From the NCBI RefSeq assembly GCF_040869045.1, contig NC_090321.1:89696603-89760602 (forward strand): a stretch of 64,000 nucleotides of DNA. Reading direction: 5' to 3'. Below the pieces are notes generated by a model. It was not told where the DNA came from, searched no databases, and saw only the letters and a list, made by a program, of their open reading frames with translations. The position numbers were made by a program, and so were the translations under genes. This document shows, piece after piece, positions 10,886 to 21,579 of this stretch (position 1 is the stretch's first letter; each line of letters starts with the position of its first letter). This stretch comes from Eurosta solidaginis (taxonomy: Eukaryota > Arthropoda > Insecta > Diptera > Tephritidae).

Positions 10886-11332
10886 GTATTGTATTATTAA
10901 GAATTCGATTTGGCTACATTACTTACATGTGAGTTTATGTGGTAAACGTACATCATCATTAGAAGCACGAGCAGATACGCATAACTAAAGCGGCACACGC
11001 GCTCTCCAAAAACCCTCAGTGCAAGCTCTTTAAGTACAGAGCTTTTGATTACTTTGCACTCCAAGTTAATATATGTAATTTATGACTATTAACGCGAACC
11101 CTCTCATTTGTACTTGGATTATCATAATCTTTGCTAAACAAAAAAGAACAAAATATGTACATATAATTGATAACACTGTGCAACACCAATTTTTGGGACG
11201 CAATAATTCCATCTCAGAATGAAACACCCAGACCAATATGGTAAAAAATAGTTTTGCATTCTGTGGTCAAATTGCTTTGCTTTAGTTATTTTAAATCAGC
11301 GCGCTCGCTTACTACTCTAATGGTCCTGGATT
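10886..11332. other. No recognised feature
   Basis: AT-rich intergenic sequence. I see no coding frame or transposon end. Confidence 0.4.
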
Positions 11333-11640
11333 TAAAGCTCGTGGAAAGCAACATCAAAATGCTGTAGAAAAAGTTTTTCTCAACGGGGTCGCCCATCGGC
11401 AGTCATTAGAAAAACATTCCGAGTGTATTTCTGCCAAGAAAACTCGCTTAGGGAAAATTCATCTGCCTTGCACTAGGAGTCGGCGTAAAAAATGTAGGTC
11501 CCGCCCAGCTAATTTGTAGAAAAAATTAAAAAGTATCGCGAGTCAAAATGAAAGAAAGACTAGACCTAAATCTCCAATGACGTATATAGCGTCTTGCAAT
11601 AATTGATAAACTAACTAATTAATATTTTGTCTAAGGAGTT
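11333..11640 (+). mobile_element. tRNA-derived SINE, 5'-truncated and diverged
   Basis: It begins near a B-box remnant (GGTCCTGGATTTAAAGC) and keeps the SINE body: AAAGCAACATCAAAAT, CGGGGTCGCCCATCGGCAGT, ATTTCTGCCA, CATCTGCCTTGCA and ATGTAGGTCCCGCC. The best copy is at 21211-21556. The A-box part is missing. Confidence 0.7.
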
Positions 11641-12135
11641 TTTGGAGTATGTGGAAAAACGGCCAAATTATATAAAGGAACGAAATACCTACATAGATTA
11701 AGTATATACATATATGTATGTAAAGTAAAATTGTTAAGGATTAATTTTGTAGAATATTTTTACCGTTACCTCTCTCACGTAAGGCTTCCATTGGCTGCTT
11801 TTTTAAAAAAGTTCGTTACAGTATTTTCCGGAGCATTTCTCTAGAAGTGTTCAAATATAGGTTGTTTAAATATACGTTGCATATTTGAAGGCGCAAATTT
11901 CATTTTATATTTTTCTTGTATTTTTACGTTCTTTGTACGAGAGTATCAGCGCATATTTTTCAAGGAAATTTTAACATTGTGGGGACGTCACTTCATGCGA
12001 GATCTATAGTGTTAAATGTTGCACAAAAATATTCCTCATGAACTTTAACTACATAACTATTTCTTGACTTTTTTCTAAAATTTTCCAAATTTAAAATGAC
12101 CATAGCAATGACATTTGACCAAAGGGTGCAAAACG
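11641..12135. other. No recognised feature
   Basis: AT-rich spacer without recognisable content. Confidence 0.4.
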
Positions 12136-12143
12136 GTTTGGAG

Positions 12144-12386
12144 CATTGTGGATAAAACAAGTGTTATATCTTATTTGTCGACTGCCTGACAGGATGATCA
12201 ATATGGCGACTTTTTAGCGTTTTGGCAGCGTTTTGACAGAATGTTCAATATGGCGGGCCATACGACCGACTGATGAAACGAGATACAGGATGAGGCCACG
12301 ATAATCACATTAAAAATCAGGTGATCCACTTTATTTGCCATTTTGACGTCTATGCCGAAGATATCACACTTGTCTTATCCACAATG
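12144..12386. mobile_element. MITE, 243 bp, 29-bp TIRs, 8-bp target duplication
   Basis: The left end CATTGTGGATAAAACAAGTG... (12144-12172) is repeated inverted at 12358-12386 with two mismatches. The flanks carry a perfect 8-bp direct repeat GTTTGGAG (12136-12143 and 12387-12394). The length of the duplication fits hAT or P superfamilies; the CATTGTGG start is not the usual CAGNG of hAT, so I leave the superfamily open. There is no coding capacity. Confidence 0.88.
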
Positions 12387-12394
12387 GTTTGGAG

Positions 12395-13629
12395 GTTTAA
12401 TTATATGTTCAGGTCTCTCATCTAGAATTGGAAATATTCAGTCCCCTTCAAATTGTTACACAGTGTAACAGAAGGAAGAGCATTAATCTACAGACGTATT
12501 AGACTTACCTGAAAAAATTAAAGTGTTTAGGTTTTTAAGATCAAAAATCATTCTTCGGACGAGAGTTGCCTCACTGAATGGAACATTGATTGACGGGTTA
12601 ATCGAATAGCTACAAATTTTATATGTAATGGATCTTTCAGTTTTGTTTATGTCGCTAAGAAAAAGTTCTGCTACGGCGGCCTGAATTTTCGATATTCATA
12701 AGTCTGAAAACTATTTTTTTTATCGGTTTAATGCGTATTTTCATTTCACGTTCAGTCCTGAGGAAATGTCCGGAGAGCGTTCTGAAAACAACAACCAACA
12801 TGATAGCGAGTGTAATAAAAAAAAAACCCAATGTTTTGCACTTGGAAATCAGTGATCGTTATCACCTCAGCTGCTCTACAGTAGGTATGGGGTATAAAAT
12901 TCAGTTCATGTCGCAAATAATATATTAATACGCGCAAAACGCTTGTCAATCCCACATCGGTACATATGGAAATCGTTTAAATTCAAGGATTAACCAATCA
13001 ATTCGATTGCGCCGCGCCACCAATACAATACATAAACAAGAAAGATTAACTGGAGTCGCAATATAACCTGCGCAGATTTGCGAAGACGTATTTAATGAAT
13101 GTTAATTTGAAACAGCAAAAACTCAATAAATGAACAAAAACCAATTATGGCGAATCGTTTAATAAACAAAAGTAATCAAAATGAATTAAACCATAAATTG
13201 ACACAGGAAGGTAATAATTAATTTATTCGACGAGTTAATTTAAAATTTTAGTTTGAACAAGTACTTAAAATCAGTGAAAAATACTCGTTTTCAATAGTTG
13301 AATATTAAGAGAGCAACTTTAAAATATGATTATTTTAAATTAAAACTCACACATGCCAACGTCATAACAAATTGAAAGAAGTGAGAACCCATTGCGATTT
13401 GAATTATAAATCCAGTTACTTAAAAACTATTTAATCAGTGAATTTGTGTATTTCCAGTCTTCCTAGTTCGTGGAATAACTCAAACATATCTGTGAAATAA
13501 AGGTTATTTTATCGGGCTGTTATTATTAACACGCTTATATTGGCTTCACTTGTATGTTTGGAACTATCTAGTCTAGGCGCGGATAGAGACCCCTCTAGCG
13601 GCAATTAAACAAGTGGTGCTTAATAGCGG
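12395..13629. other. No recognised feature
   Basis: AT-rich intergenic sequence. Short frames on both strands at 12731-12955 mirror each other and show no family resemblance. Confidence 0.4.
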
Positions 13630-14975
13630 AGACATGAACCTCTGTTAACTCACCGAACGATAAATAGTGGTGTAAACTCCTCGAATTTGTTCTTCTGGAC
13701 TCACCAAACGAAAAATGTGGTGTAAACTCCTCTAATTTGTTCTTCTGAACTCACCAAACGAAAAATAGTGGTGTAAACTCCTCTAATTGTTCTTCTGGGC
13801 TCACCAAACGAAAAATAGTGGTGTAAACTCCTCTAATTTGTTCTTCTGGACTCACCAAACGAAAAATTGTGATATAAACTCATCTAAGTTGTTCTTCTGG
13901 ACTCACCAAACGAAAAATGTGGTGTAAACTCCTTAATTTGTTATGCTGGACTCACCAAACGAAAAATAGTGGTGTAAACTCCTCTAATTTGTTCTTCTGG
14001 ACTCACCAAACGAAAAATTGTGGTGTAAACTCCTCTAATTTGTTCTTCTGCACTCACCAAACGAAAAATAGTGGTGTAAACTCCTTTAATTGTTCTTCTG
14101 GTCTCACCAAACGAAAAATAGTGGTGTAAACTCCTCTAATTTGTTCTTCTGGACTCACCAAACGAAAAATTGTGGTGTAAACTCCTCTAATTTGTTCTTC
14201 TGGACTCACCAAACGAAAAATTGTGGTGTAAACTCCTCTAATTTGTTCTTCTGCACTCACCAAACGAAAAATAGTGGTGTAAACTCCTTTAATTGTTCTT
14301 CTGGTCTCACCAAACGAAAAATAGTGGTGTAAACTCCTTTAATTGTTCTTCTGGTCTCACCAAACGAAAAATAGTGGTGTAAACTCCTCTAATTTGTTCT
14401 TCTAGACCCACCAAACGAAAAATTGTGGTGTAAACTCCTCTAATTGTTCTTCTAGACTCAGAACTCAGGGGGTCGATTCCGGTTGAGCGTTATAGTGAAG
14501 TGAAAAAAAATTTATCAATTTGGTTATCACTTAATGTTTTCATTTTTTCACTTCACTGTTAGCTGAATAACATTTGAATTTACGATGTGTGAAGTTTTCT
14601 TTGCTGAACGATAAATTATGACAGATTTCTTTTAATTTTGTTTTCTTTTTGTTTGATGTTATTTGTTTGACAATTTTTTTAAATTCAAATGTTAACACAA
14701 AATTTATATCGGCGTTAACTTTGTTTTCACTTCACTTCAATTTGAAGTTTTAACGCAAAACGAGAATCAATAATCGTGGTGAATTAGTGTTAATACTTTT
14801 CACTTTACGATAACGCACAACCGGAATCGACCCCAACATACGAAAAATTGTGGTGTAAACTCCTCTAATTGTTCTTCTGGACTCACCAAACGAAAAATTG
14901 TGGTATAAACTCCTCTAATTATTCTTCTCGACTCACCAAAAATTGTGGTGTAAACTCCTCTAATTTGTTCTTCTG
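13630..14975. repeat. 51-bp minisatellite, ~19 units, split by a TIR element
   Basis: The unit is about GTGGTGTAAACTCCTCTAAT-TTGTTCTTCTGG-ACTCACCAAACGAAAAATA (50-51 bp). About 16 units lie at 13655-14460 and three more at 14837-14975, with the interval occupied by an inserted element. Some adjacent groups of units are copied together (the units from about 13930-14130 recur at about 14130-14330), pointing to multi-unit duplication. A 51-bp unit is 17 codons, which makes repetitive ORFs; units of 50 bp break the frame, so coding is unlikely. Confidence 0.9.
14469..14834. mobile_element. TIR element (MITE), 366 bp, inserted in the minisatellite
   Basis: The left end GGGGTCGATTCCGGTTGAGC and the right end (inverse) GGGGTCGATTCCGGTTGTGC form inverted repeats of about 38 bp that continue through GTTAT and GTGAAGTGAAAA/GTAAAGTGAAAA. 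The insertion splits a minisatellite unit. I could not fix the target duplication because both flanks are altered. The interior is AT-rich with GTGAAGTG repeats and no ORF. Confidence 0.8.
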
Positions 14976-14999
14976 GCCCGTTTTTTTAGTTTTTTAAAC

Positions 15000-15268
15000 G
15001 GTTTTAGACCCGGTGTTTCAGTACAAGTTCAACTCAGTTTGTCAGTAAAACTACGCTTAAACTTATTCTGCAGTTTTTCAGTCTACTTTAACTGAAGTTT
15101 AAGCTGAACAAATTTAATTAACAACTTGTGGTTCTTTAACTGGGCTCAAAAGTAAGATTCCATACTACAGTTTTTTCACGAAAATAAAATAAATATTAAT
15201 TTTTATATTTTTTATTTTTTTTAATAAATATATATAATTTAAAAAATAAATAAATGTGACACGCTAAC
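15000..15268. other. Spacer with a CAGTTTTTCAG-rich segment
   Basis: 15009-15115 contains repeated TTTCAGT and AGTTTAA motifs that resemble, in inverted orientation, 18056-18175. The rest is poly-AT. No coding. Confidence 0.4.
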
Positions 15269-15597
15269 CTCCGAAGAGAATTTAGGCAGAGCTTCTCTTC
15301 CAATTTCCGTCGTGCTCCTTTTAATTTTTCCTACAAATTGGCCGGACGGGACCTACATAGTTGCCGACTCCGAACGGCATCTGCAAGGCATATGAGTTTT
15401 CACGGAGAAGCTTTTCATGGCAGAAATACACTCGGAGTGCTTGCGAAACACTGCCGATGAGCAATCCCGCCTAGAAAAAGTGGATTCTAATTGAAAAACC
15501 TTGTTTCTAAAATTTTGATGTTGCTTTGCCCGGGGCATGAACCTAGGATCTTCGGTCTGGTAGGCGGAGCACGCTACCATCATACCACGGCAACCGC
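15269..15597 (-). mobile_element. tRNA-derived SINE, minus strand
   Basis: On the minus strand, from 15597, it reads GCCGTGGTATGATGGTAGCG (A-box side), GGTTCATGCCCCGGGCAAAG (B box), the AACATCAAAAT body, CATCTGCCTTGCAGATGCCG-like sequence, and ends with the CTCTTCGGAGG 3' segment. It is near full length. The 96-codon minus-strand frame inside it is a by-product. Confidence 0.8.
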
Positions 15598-16018
15598 CTA
15601 TATAGTTTATTTTTGATAACTTACGCCTCATTACTGCTACCAATTAGCTTAAATTAAATTAAATAGCTATTTGCTTTGGTGACACCACCTTGGAGAATTT
15701 TTTCAACTCAACTCGATATCCAATGTAGGATATCAACTTAGGTTATTAATTGGAAAATATTAATGACGTTGGAATCAACTCGAAAACTTTTAATTTTACA
15801 AAATTTCTCAAAGGTTGGGTAGTGATTGGAGAATGAAGTTGGATATCAACTCAGGAACTGTGAATACTTAAATAATGATGTTGGATATCACTTCCGGAAC
15901 TATATATATAATTTCATTGGAGAATTTTTTTCCATGGTTGTTGGGTAAACAAAATCCAGCTGTTGCCGTATCTACAAATTATCTAGATAATAAAAATAAA
16001 ATAATTAAAAAAATTTTT

Positions 16019-16390
16019 TAAGTTAAACGGTTTTATTGAAAACAATACTTACATAAAGTAATAATAATACGAAAAGCTAGAAAATAATTAGGTAGGTCCT
16101 AGGTACTAGTCATCACACTCCTTATCAATCTATGGCGTTGACAATTAAATAAAAGCGTTGGGCGCGTGAAATTTCTAAAAATGTGACTGATTAAGGTTCA
16201 GTTAGTTTTACTTATGACTATCAGTAGAAATATGACGCGTCCAACGCTTTTATTTAATTGTCTGATCAACGCCATAGATTGATAAGGAGTGTGATGACTA
16301 GTACCTAGGACCTACCTAATTATTTTCTAGCTTTTCATATTATTAATACTTTATGTAAGTATTGTTTTCAATAAAACCGTTTACCTTAAA
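16019..16390. mobile_element. Fold-back element with ~155-bp arms
   Basis: The left arm 16019-16173 (TAAGTTAAACGGTTTTATTG...CCAACGC) is repeated inverted at about 16227-16390 with roughly 95% identity, separated by about 50 bp. The arms share CCTAGGTACTAGTCATCACA and CAACGCTTTTATTTAATTGT. Related single-arm sequence flanks the hAT element at 37131-37212 and 39730-39834. Confidence 0.8.
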
Positions 16391-16599
16391 ACATTTTTTT
16401 TAATTATTTTATTTTCAAGTTTTTAGTCTATATTTAATTGTCTATTATTTCTCATTCTATTTAGTTCATTTAGTGACTCATTATTACAAGGACTCTTTCC
16501 TGACAATTTGTTACAACCTAAGTCCTCAATACATAATCCTTCCAAGGACTTTACTCGACTCTGCGCCACGTATGCTTGTCCCTCCTCCAACTCCAAAAT
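16391..16599. other. No recognised feature
   Basis: AT-rich spacer between the fold-back element and the inverted repeat arm. A short frame (16473-16715) is not supported. Confidence 0.4.
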
Positions 16600-16880
16600 A
16601 TTTTGATGTCACTTCTACCGGACTGTATGCAATATTTGTTCCAAATATGAGCCAAATCGGGCATCATAGGTCGCTTTCTATTCATGCATCTATGTATTAT
16701 GTGTTCCAAATATGAGCCAAATCGGGCCACAAATACGATTTTTGCGAATATCTCGATCCATGCGCCACCTAGCGGCCATTTTTTTCTTATTATTGCATTG
16801 TCATCGGATTCTGAACTATATTCCAAGTTTCATGCTTGTAGCTTATCGTGAAGTTACTTAAATTTCAATTACAAGATTCG
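16600..16880 (-). repeat. Left arm of a long inverted repeat
   Basis: The reverse complement matches 18205-18480: TTGTAATTGAAATTTAAGTA, CTTGAAACTTGGAATATAGT, and the 'CCGATTTGGCTCATATTTGG' satellite unit appear in both. The arms enclose a TA-flanked element at 16966-18050. Confidence 0.7.
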
Positions 16881-16965
16881 TTCACAACGGCCGTGCAGCC
16901 GTGCATGTGGCCATGCAGCTAAATAAAACCGTTTAAAAACCAATGTTGCCGCACAAAAAAGCATA

Positions 16966-18050
16966 CCCTGCAAAAATTATTGGATTACATGTTCCATTTT
17001 CTTCATGTTGGAGTACTCTAACAATACTCCTTTGCAATGTGTTTGCGGAACACCATCAGCCGATCATTGCTCGTTTTTTAACGACAGTGATCACGACACG
17101 ATGACGATCGAACAGAGTTGCCAAAAGTAAAATATTGCATACAAATAACTAATAATAAAATTTTACTTTGGCAACTCTGATAAAATGCAACAGCGCACTG
17201 GTTTTATGTATACATATTATATTAGTTTCTTTATTCACGTATGCGTATGCGTATTATATTAGTTTCTTTATTCACGCAAATGCTAAATAACATACGAATA
17301 TTCGTAGTATAAAATATAAAAGTTGTATTGCCCCTCTTCATTTACTTTCATTTTAAATTAAATTCACTTCGTGTAGCGTAGCAAATAATTCGGATTTGGG
17401 ATGAACATGAATTGCCAGAAGATTCAAACTATGTTCATGTTCGTATATTCAAGCTTATTCAAGTTTATTTCTGTGTAAAAAAGGTTATGTAACATTCAAT
17501 TTGACAATAAATTAGACACATTACTTACCCCAGTATCTTTCTCCGTCCGTTCGCTACGCGTGGTAATTTTCCAATGACGGAATTTTGTAGATCAATTTAT
17601 GCCGCTCAAAGTAACGGAATATGCGAATGACGGAACAAAGAGGAAAGAAATGTGGTGAGCAAAGGACAACTAAATAGAGATGCATTTATGGTGAAGTATG
17701 CATTTGGTAACTTAAGATTGCCAGCTAGTTTACATTTCAAATAATTCAATCTATTACACTTCGATAATTCTTTCCGACAAAATTCCTCTTTAGTACTTTG
17801 GTATATGATCCTCTGTGGGTGCTCCATGGAGTACTACAGTGAAAGTACTTTGGAAAGTACTCTCACGTATGTACTCTATGGAATACTCACAAACAAAGCG
17901 AGAGTGGGATCACCTACTCCTCTCCTAGGACATCGCAATGTTAATTGGAGCACATTTTTTGTATGAATACAGATTAGATTTGGAGCAGTCCTATACTCCC
18001 AAAGGAGTATTCCTTACATTATTTATAGAGTACTCGCGTTTTTTGAAGGG
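16966..18050. mobile_element. Candidate TIR element with TA target duplication
   Basis: The left end CCCTGCAAAAATTATTGG after TA (16964-16965) mirrors the right end ...TTTTTTGAAGGG before TA (18051-18052), giving an 11-13 bp inverted repeat with one mismatch. The interior has many GGAGTACTCT-like motifs (for example near 17015, 17822 and 18000) but no transposase. It resembles a non-autonomous TA-inserting element. The short TIR keeps confidence moderate. Confidence 0.5.
17112..17179. other. Perfect-arm hairpin
   Basis: CAGAGTTGCCAAAAGTAAAAT is followed after a loop of about 24 bases by its near-exact inverse ATTTTACTTTGGCAACTCTG. The arms are about 20 bp with one bulged base. It sits inside the TA-flanked element and could be an internal MITE or a structured transcript. 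Confidence 0.7.
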
Positions 18051-18204
18051 TACCCCAAAGGCGGCCTTAAACTGTGACTGAAAAACTGCTCAGTAGTTTA
18101 ACTGGATTTTAAATTTGACTAGAGTTTAAGCAAACTTAGTTTAAGCTTAGCTTAACCAACTACTGAAAACCGAGCCTTATTTAGCTTCACTTGACAGGCT
18201 GGTT

Positions 18205-18700
18205 GGCCGGCACGAATTTTGTAATTGAAATTTAAGTAACTTCCCGATAAGCTACAAGCTTGAAACTTGGAATATAGTTCAGAACCCGATGAAAATGCAA
18301 TAATAAGAAGAAAAAAACTCCGATAGGTAGCGCATGGATCGAATAATTTAAAAAAATCGTATTTGTGGTCCGATTTGGTTCATATTTGAAACACATAATA
18401 CATTCAAGAATAGAAAGCGGCCTATGAAAAAATCGCCGCTGGTGGCACAAGGATCGAGATATTCAAAAAAATCGTATTTGTGGTCCGATTTGGCTCATAT
18501 TTGGAACGCATAATACATACAAGAATAGAAAGCAACCTATGAAAAAAGTTCCCGCTAGGTGGCACAAGGATCGAGATATTCAAAAAAATCGTATTTGTGG
18601 TCCGATTTGGCTAATATTTGGAACACATAATACATACAAGAATAGAAAGAGACCTATGAAAAAACGCCACTAGGTGGCGCAAGGGTCGAGAGCTTGCGAT
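18205..18700 (+). repeat. Right arm of the inverted repeat with ~122-bp tandem units
   Basis: Three consecutive units of about 122 bp (from about 18330, 18460 and 18570) each carry GGATCGA, AAAAAAATCGTATTTGTGGT, CCGATTTGG, CATATTTG, ACACATAATACAT and AGAATAGAAAG. The arm is the inverse of 16600-16880, which has fewer units. Confidence 0.75.
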
Positions 18701-19310
18701 TCGGTATTAATTTTTGTAATTAAGTTATTAATTTTCTATTTAAAAATTGTTGATCTTTCTTTTCAAGTATTTTTCAATTTAAATTGGTTTTTAAATGGCA
18801 CCACGCCAGATTATTTCCAAGTTGACTTGAGTTATTAATTTTCCATTTAAATTTGTTGGTAGTTTTTGTCCAATCTTCAGGTAAGGATATGTCAGAGATT
18901 GTGAATCTCTATAAGCCAAGTTATTTCAAGTTGAAATTAGTTGAGTTATTAATTTTTGGTTTAGATTTGTGGATATTTTTTCCAATGTTCAAGATCACAA
19001 TATGTTCAATTTTTCTTTGTTTGGTATTTGTAAAAAAAGGTTGCCATATTTGGTTTTGTATGTACATGACTGTACATTTATATATAAGGTCAATTACTAT
19101 CCCGTTAATTGTTCCGTTTGTCCTCGGTGGCGTTATGTATTATCGGTGATTCGTTTTATCCAAGAATTATGGTCAATTTGGTATAATTATGTAATTTTTT
19201 GTTGTAAAGCACATGTATCTCCTCGCATATAGTCCAATCCTGTTAGCCAATCTTTAGTTTTTAGGTTGTTTTATTTTAGTAGAAATGTTCGTCGTATTTA
19301 GTTTTATATT
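18701..19310. other. No recognised feature
   Basis: AT-rich spacer with loosely repeated AGTTATTAATTTT motifs. Plus-strand frames at 18853-19232 show no family resemblance. Confidence 0.4.
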
Positions 19311-20428
19311 CAGCCCTATTCTGCATTTCGACTTGGATTGGAATTTTTTCGATTTGGCAATTTTGGTATTCTGTGTTCCAATCTCTTTCGATCCAACTTC
19401 GAATCGTTCGATTTTGCGTATTCTGCATTTCGATCGTAGTTCCGTTTTTCTAAGTTGCAAATTAGTTGGCGGAAAAATATTTTCTTTTTAGTTTTTTATT
19501 AATTTATAACAGAATTTTAACAAAAATGTAAGTAAAACTTGTTAAGAAACGCAGAAAGCTTGATGATGATTGTTTTTTATGTTTCCAGGTCAAAAACAAC
19601 ATGTCGATGTCGAAGTCCTTGGACGTATTTGCCCCGCAAAAGTATCTAACACATACTTGAAAGCATCCTTGTTAAGTCGAAAGTTTTTTTTGAACCTAAA
19701 TAAGAAAATAAGTCATTAAACTTTACCAGTTTTAAGTTCAATTTCTTACAATTCGTCACTCATCTCAAATGGATTACACAAATCTCGCAATATTTGCCTT
19801 TCCATTCTCGCCTGGCAATTTTCGTATGCGTTGCTTTCCAACTCTATAAATAATGCCGCGGCTATTGATTCCATTATAATAGACAGCTATAATTTGTGTC
19901 TGTTCGTTGGGTCCAGTTATATGCCAAAGCAAGCTGCCGGCGTAGAGGAAGGTGAAGCGAAAACGTAAACAATCCTTGCGGAAAGAATAAATAAACCTTT
20001 ATAAAGTATTTTAGGCCTGTGCAATGAAATTAGCATCCTTAAAATTCAGAAAATGTCAACTATATTCGTGCAGGAATCCGTTTTAACAAAACTTGGTGGC
20101 CACGGCAGGGAATTGGCCAAAAGAACGACAAAAACACACTTGCAATTATGAAAGCACTTCACTCAAAAAAATATAACACTGCGTCAATATATTCTTTTGC
20201 TTTTTTTTTGTACAAAATGGCGTGGATAATAAAATATAAACGTTTTTCGGTGTTTTTTACAAATTTTCTTTATTTTATTTTGTTCCAATGTTCACACATT
20301 CCGTACCAACAGCTGATTTCGAAAAATCATTTGCTCTTCCTCTTCTCGTTACGAATATACAGAATACCCAACTTCGATTAAAGCGGAGCGTAGAACGGGA
20401 ACGTAATCGAAATGCAGAATAAGGGTGA
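19311..20428 (-). mobile_element. Candidate PIF/Harbinger relic with TIRs
   Basis: The left end CAGCCCTATTCTGCATTTCGA is mirrored at the right by TCGAAATGCAGAATAAGGGTG (about 20 bp, two to three mismatches). A minus-strand N-terminal Harbinger-like transposase piece lies inside. The transposase catalytic region is missing, so the copy is deleted. A 3-bp ATT may flank both ends, but this is weak. Confidence 0.55.
19660..19874 (-). pseudogene. PIF/Harbinger-type transposase N-terminal fragment, two exons
   Basis: The ATG at 19874-19872 opens a frame of about 42 codons (MESIAAALFIELES...RDLCNPFEMSDEL). It reaches a donor GTAAGAAAT at 19749; an intron ends TTATTTAG at 19696. The spliced frame continues FKKNFRLNKDAFKYVLDTF and then GQIRPRT. 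This resembles the 'FxxxFRLxKxxFxYLLxxI' block near the start of PIF/Harbinger transposases. A TGA follows after about 35 codons and the DDE catalytic domain is absent. It lies between inverted ends at 19311 and 20428. A host Harbinger-derived gene cannot be excluded but is unlikely given the truncation. Confidence 0.5.
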
Positions 20429-20712
20429 TTATAACCAGTTTAATTGAGATATGATTATATGTACATGACTGTACATTTATGTATTAGGTTAATTTCTATA
20501 TAGTTATATGTTCGGTATATGTCCACTATGTATTATATTTACCAAAACGGTATGCATGTATATAAAACGATAGTTTTATGTATGCTCAACTTAACACATT
20601 GTTTTAAATTTATTTTTTAACATTATAATAATGTTGTTAGAATTAATTATTTCGAATATTTCCCCGATAGCAGTTATATGTTTTTGCCACTGAAAACGCG
20701 TATAAAACGAAG
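20429..20712. other. No recognised feature
   Basis: AT-rich spacer. I see nothing in it. Confidence 0.4.
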
Positions 20713-20860
20713 AGGGGCCCGCGATTTAGAGGTGCTATGACATTTTTTTTAATTCAGGAGAGTCTTTAGTTGTTCCATTTGCAATTTTTAAGCCGAATTT
20801 CAAAAGCAACGAAAATCTGCATTTCGTTTTAATATTATAGTGAAGTGTGAAGAATAAAAA
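20713..20860 (+). mobile_element. 5' fragment of the hAT family found at 37213-39721
   Basis: GGGGCCCGCGATTTAGAGGT, TTTTTTTTAATTCAGGAGAG, CAATTTTTAAGCCGAATTTC and TTTAATATTATAGTGAAGTG match 37268-37410 closely. The match stops at 20860, where a TCTATATATATG sequence begins, as if a Helitron had inserted there. Confidence 0.75.
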
Positions 20861-21210
20861 TCTATATATATGAAAAGAAAGGCTAAAATGTGTGTTAGTT
20901 GGTCGCCGGTGTTTGAAGAGATGCGGGAAGGGGGGCGGCCTTCTCACCCCCTCTGTTGTAAAATCTATAATTGTTATATTTCAATATAAATTTTCTCCAA
21001 AATCAATAGTTTTTGGTATCTGGCACATACAGACCGAGACCTAAACAATTTTGGAAAAACGATCAGTGGCCCTCTCCTTCTCCTCCCGCCATCCGCCTTC
21101 ATTCAATTGTTTTGCACACTTTTATTAGCTTTACCTGTATGTTTCTATGTAACTCTTCATTCGCTCCAACGCGCCTGCTGCCTTATTAACCATGTTATAC
21201 AATTAGCTTC

Positions 21211-21556
21211 GTTGGCGGCCACCGTGGTGTGATGGTAGCGTGCTCCGCCTACCACACCGTATGCCCCAGGTTCACACCCCGGGCAAAGCAACATCAAAAT
21301 TTTAGAAATAAGGTTTTTCAATTAGAAGACAATTTTTCTAAGCGGGGTCGCCCCTCGGCAGTGTTGGGCAAGCGCTCCGGGTTTATTTCTGCCATGAAAA
21401 GCTCTCAGTGAAAACTCATCTGCCTTGCAGATGCCGTTCGGAGTCGGCATAAAACATGTAGGTCCCGTCCGGCCAATTTGTAGGGAAAATCAAGAGGATC
21501 ACGACGCAAATTGGAAGAGAAGCTCGGCCTTAGATCTCTTCGGAGGTTATCGCGCC
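21211..21556 (+). mobile_element. tRNA-derived SINE, best copy
   Basis: GTGGTGTGATGGTAGCG (21224-21240) acts as A-box region and GGTTCACACCC (21269-21279) is a good RNA polymerase III B box. Then follow AAAGCAACATCAAAAT, GCGGGGTCGCCCCTCGGCAG, ATTTCTGCCATGAAAAGCTC, CATCTGCCTTGCAGATGCCG and the 3' AGATCTCTTCGGAGG. It is transcribed, if at all, from the internal promoter. Other copies: 11333-11640, 15269-15597, 29093-29388 and a piece at 32683-32735. Confidence 0.82.
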
Positions 21557-21579
21557 TTATATTTATTTTTTTTTTTTTT

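Noticed and set aside
13917..14332. Repetitive ORFs with NSGVNSSNLFFWTHQTK-type repeats
   Set aside because: A 51-bp unit is a multiple of three, so a frame stays open by chance; 50-bp units break it and there is no start context or homology.
15353..15643. Minus-strand 96-codon ORF, and a plus-strand 60-codon ORF at 21229-21411
   Set aside because: Both are translations of the tRNA-derived SINE.
21224..21290. Possible functional tRNA gene
   Set aside because: A and B boxes are present, but no cloverleaf can be drawn and the segment continues into a SINE body present in several copies.
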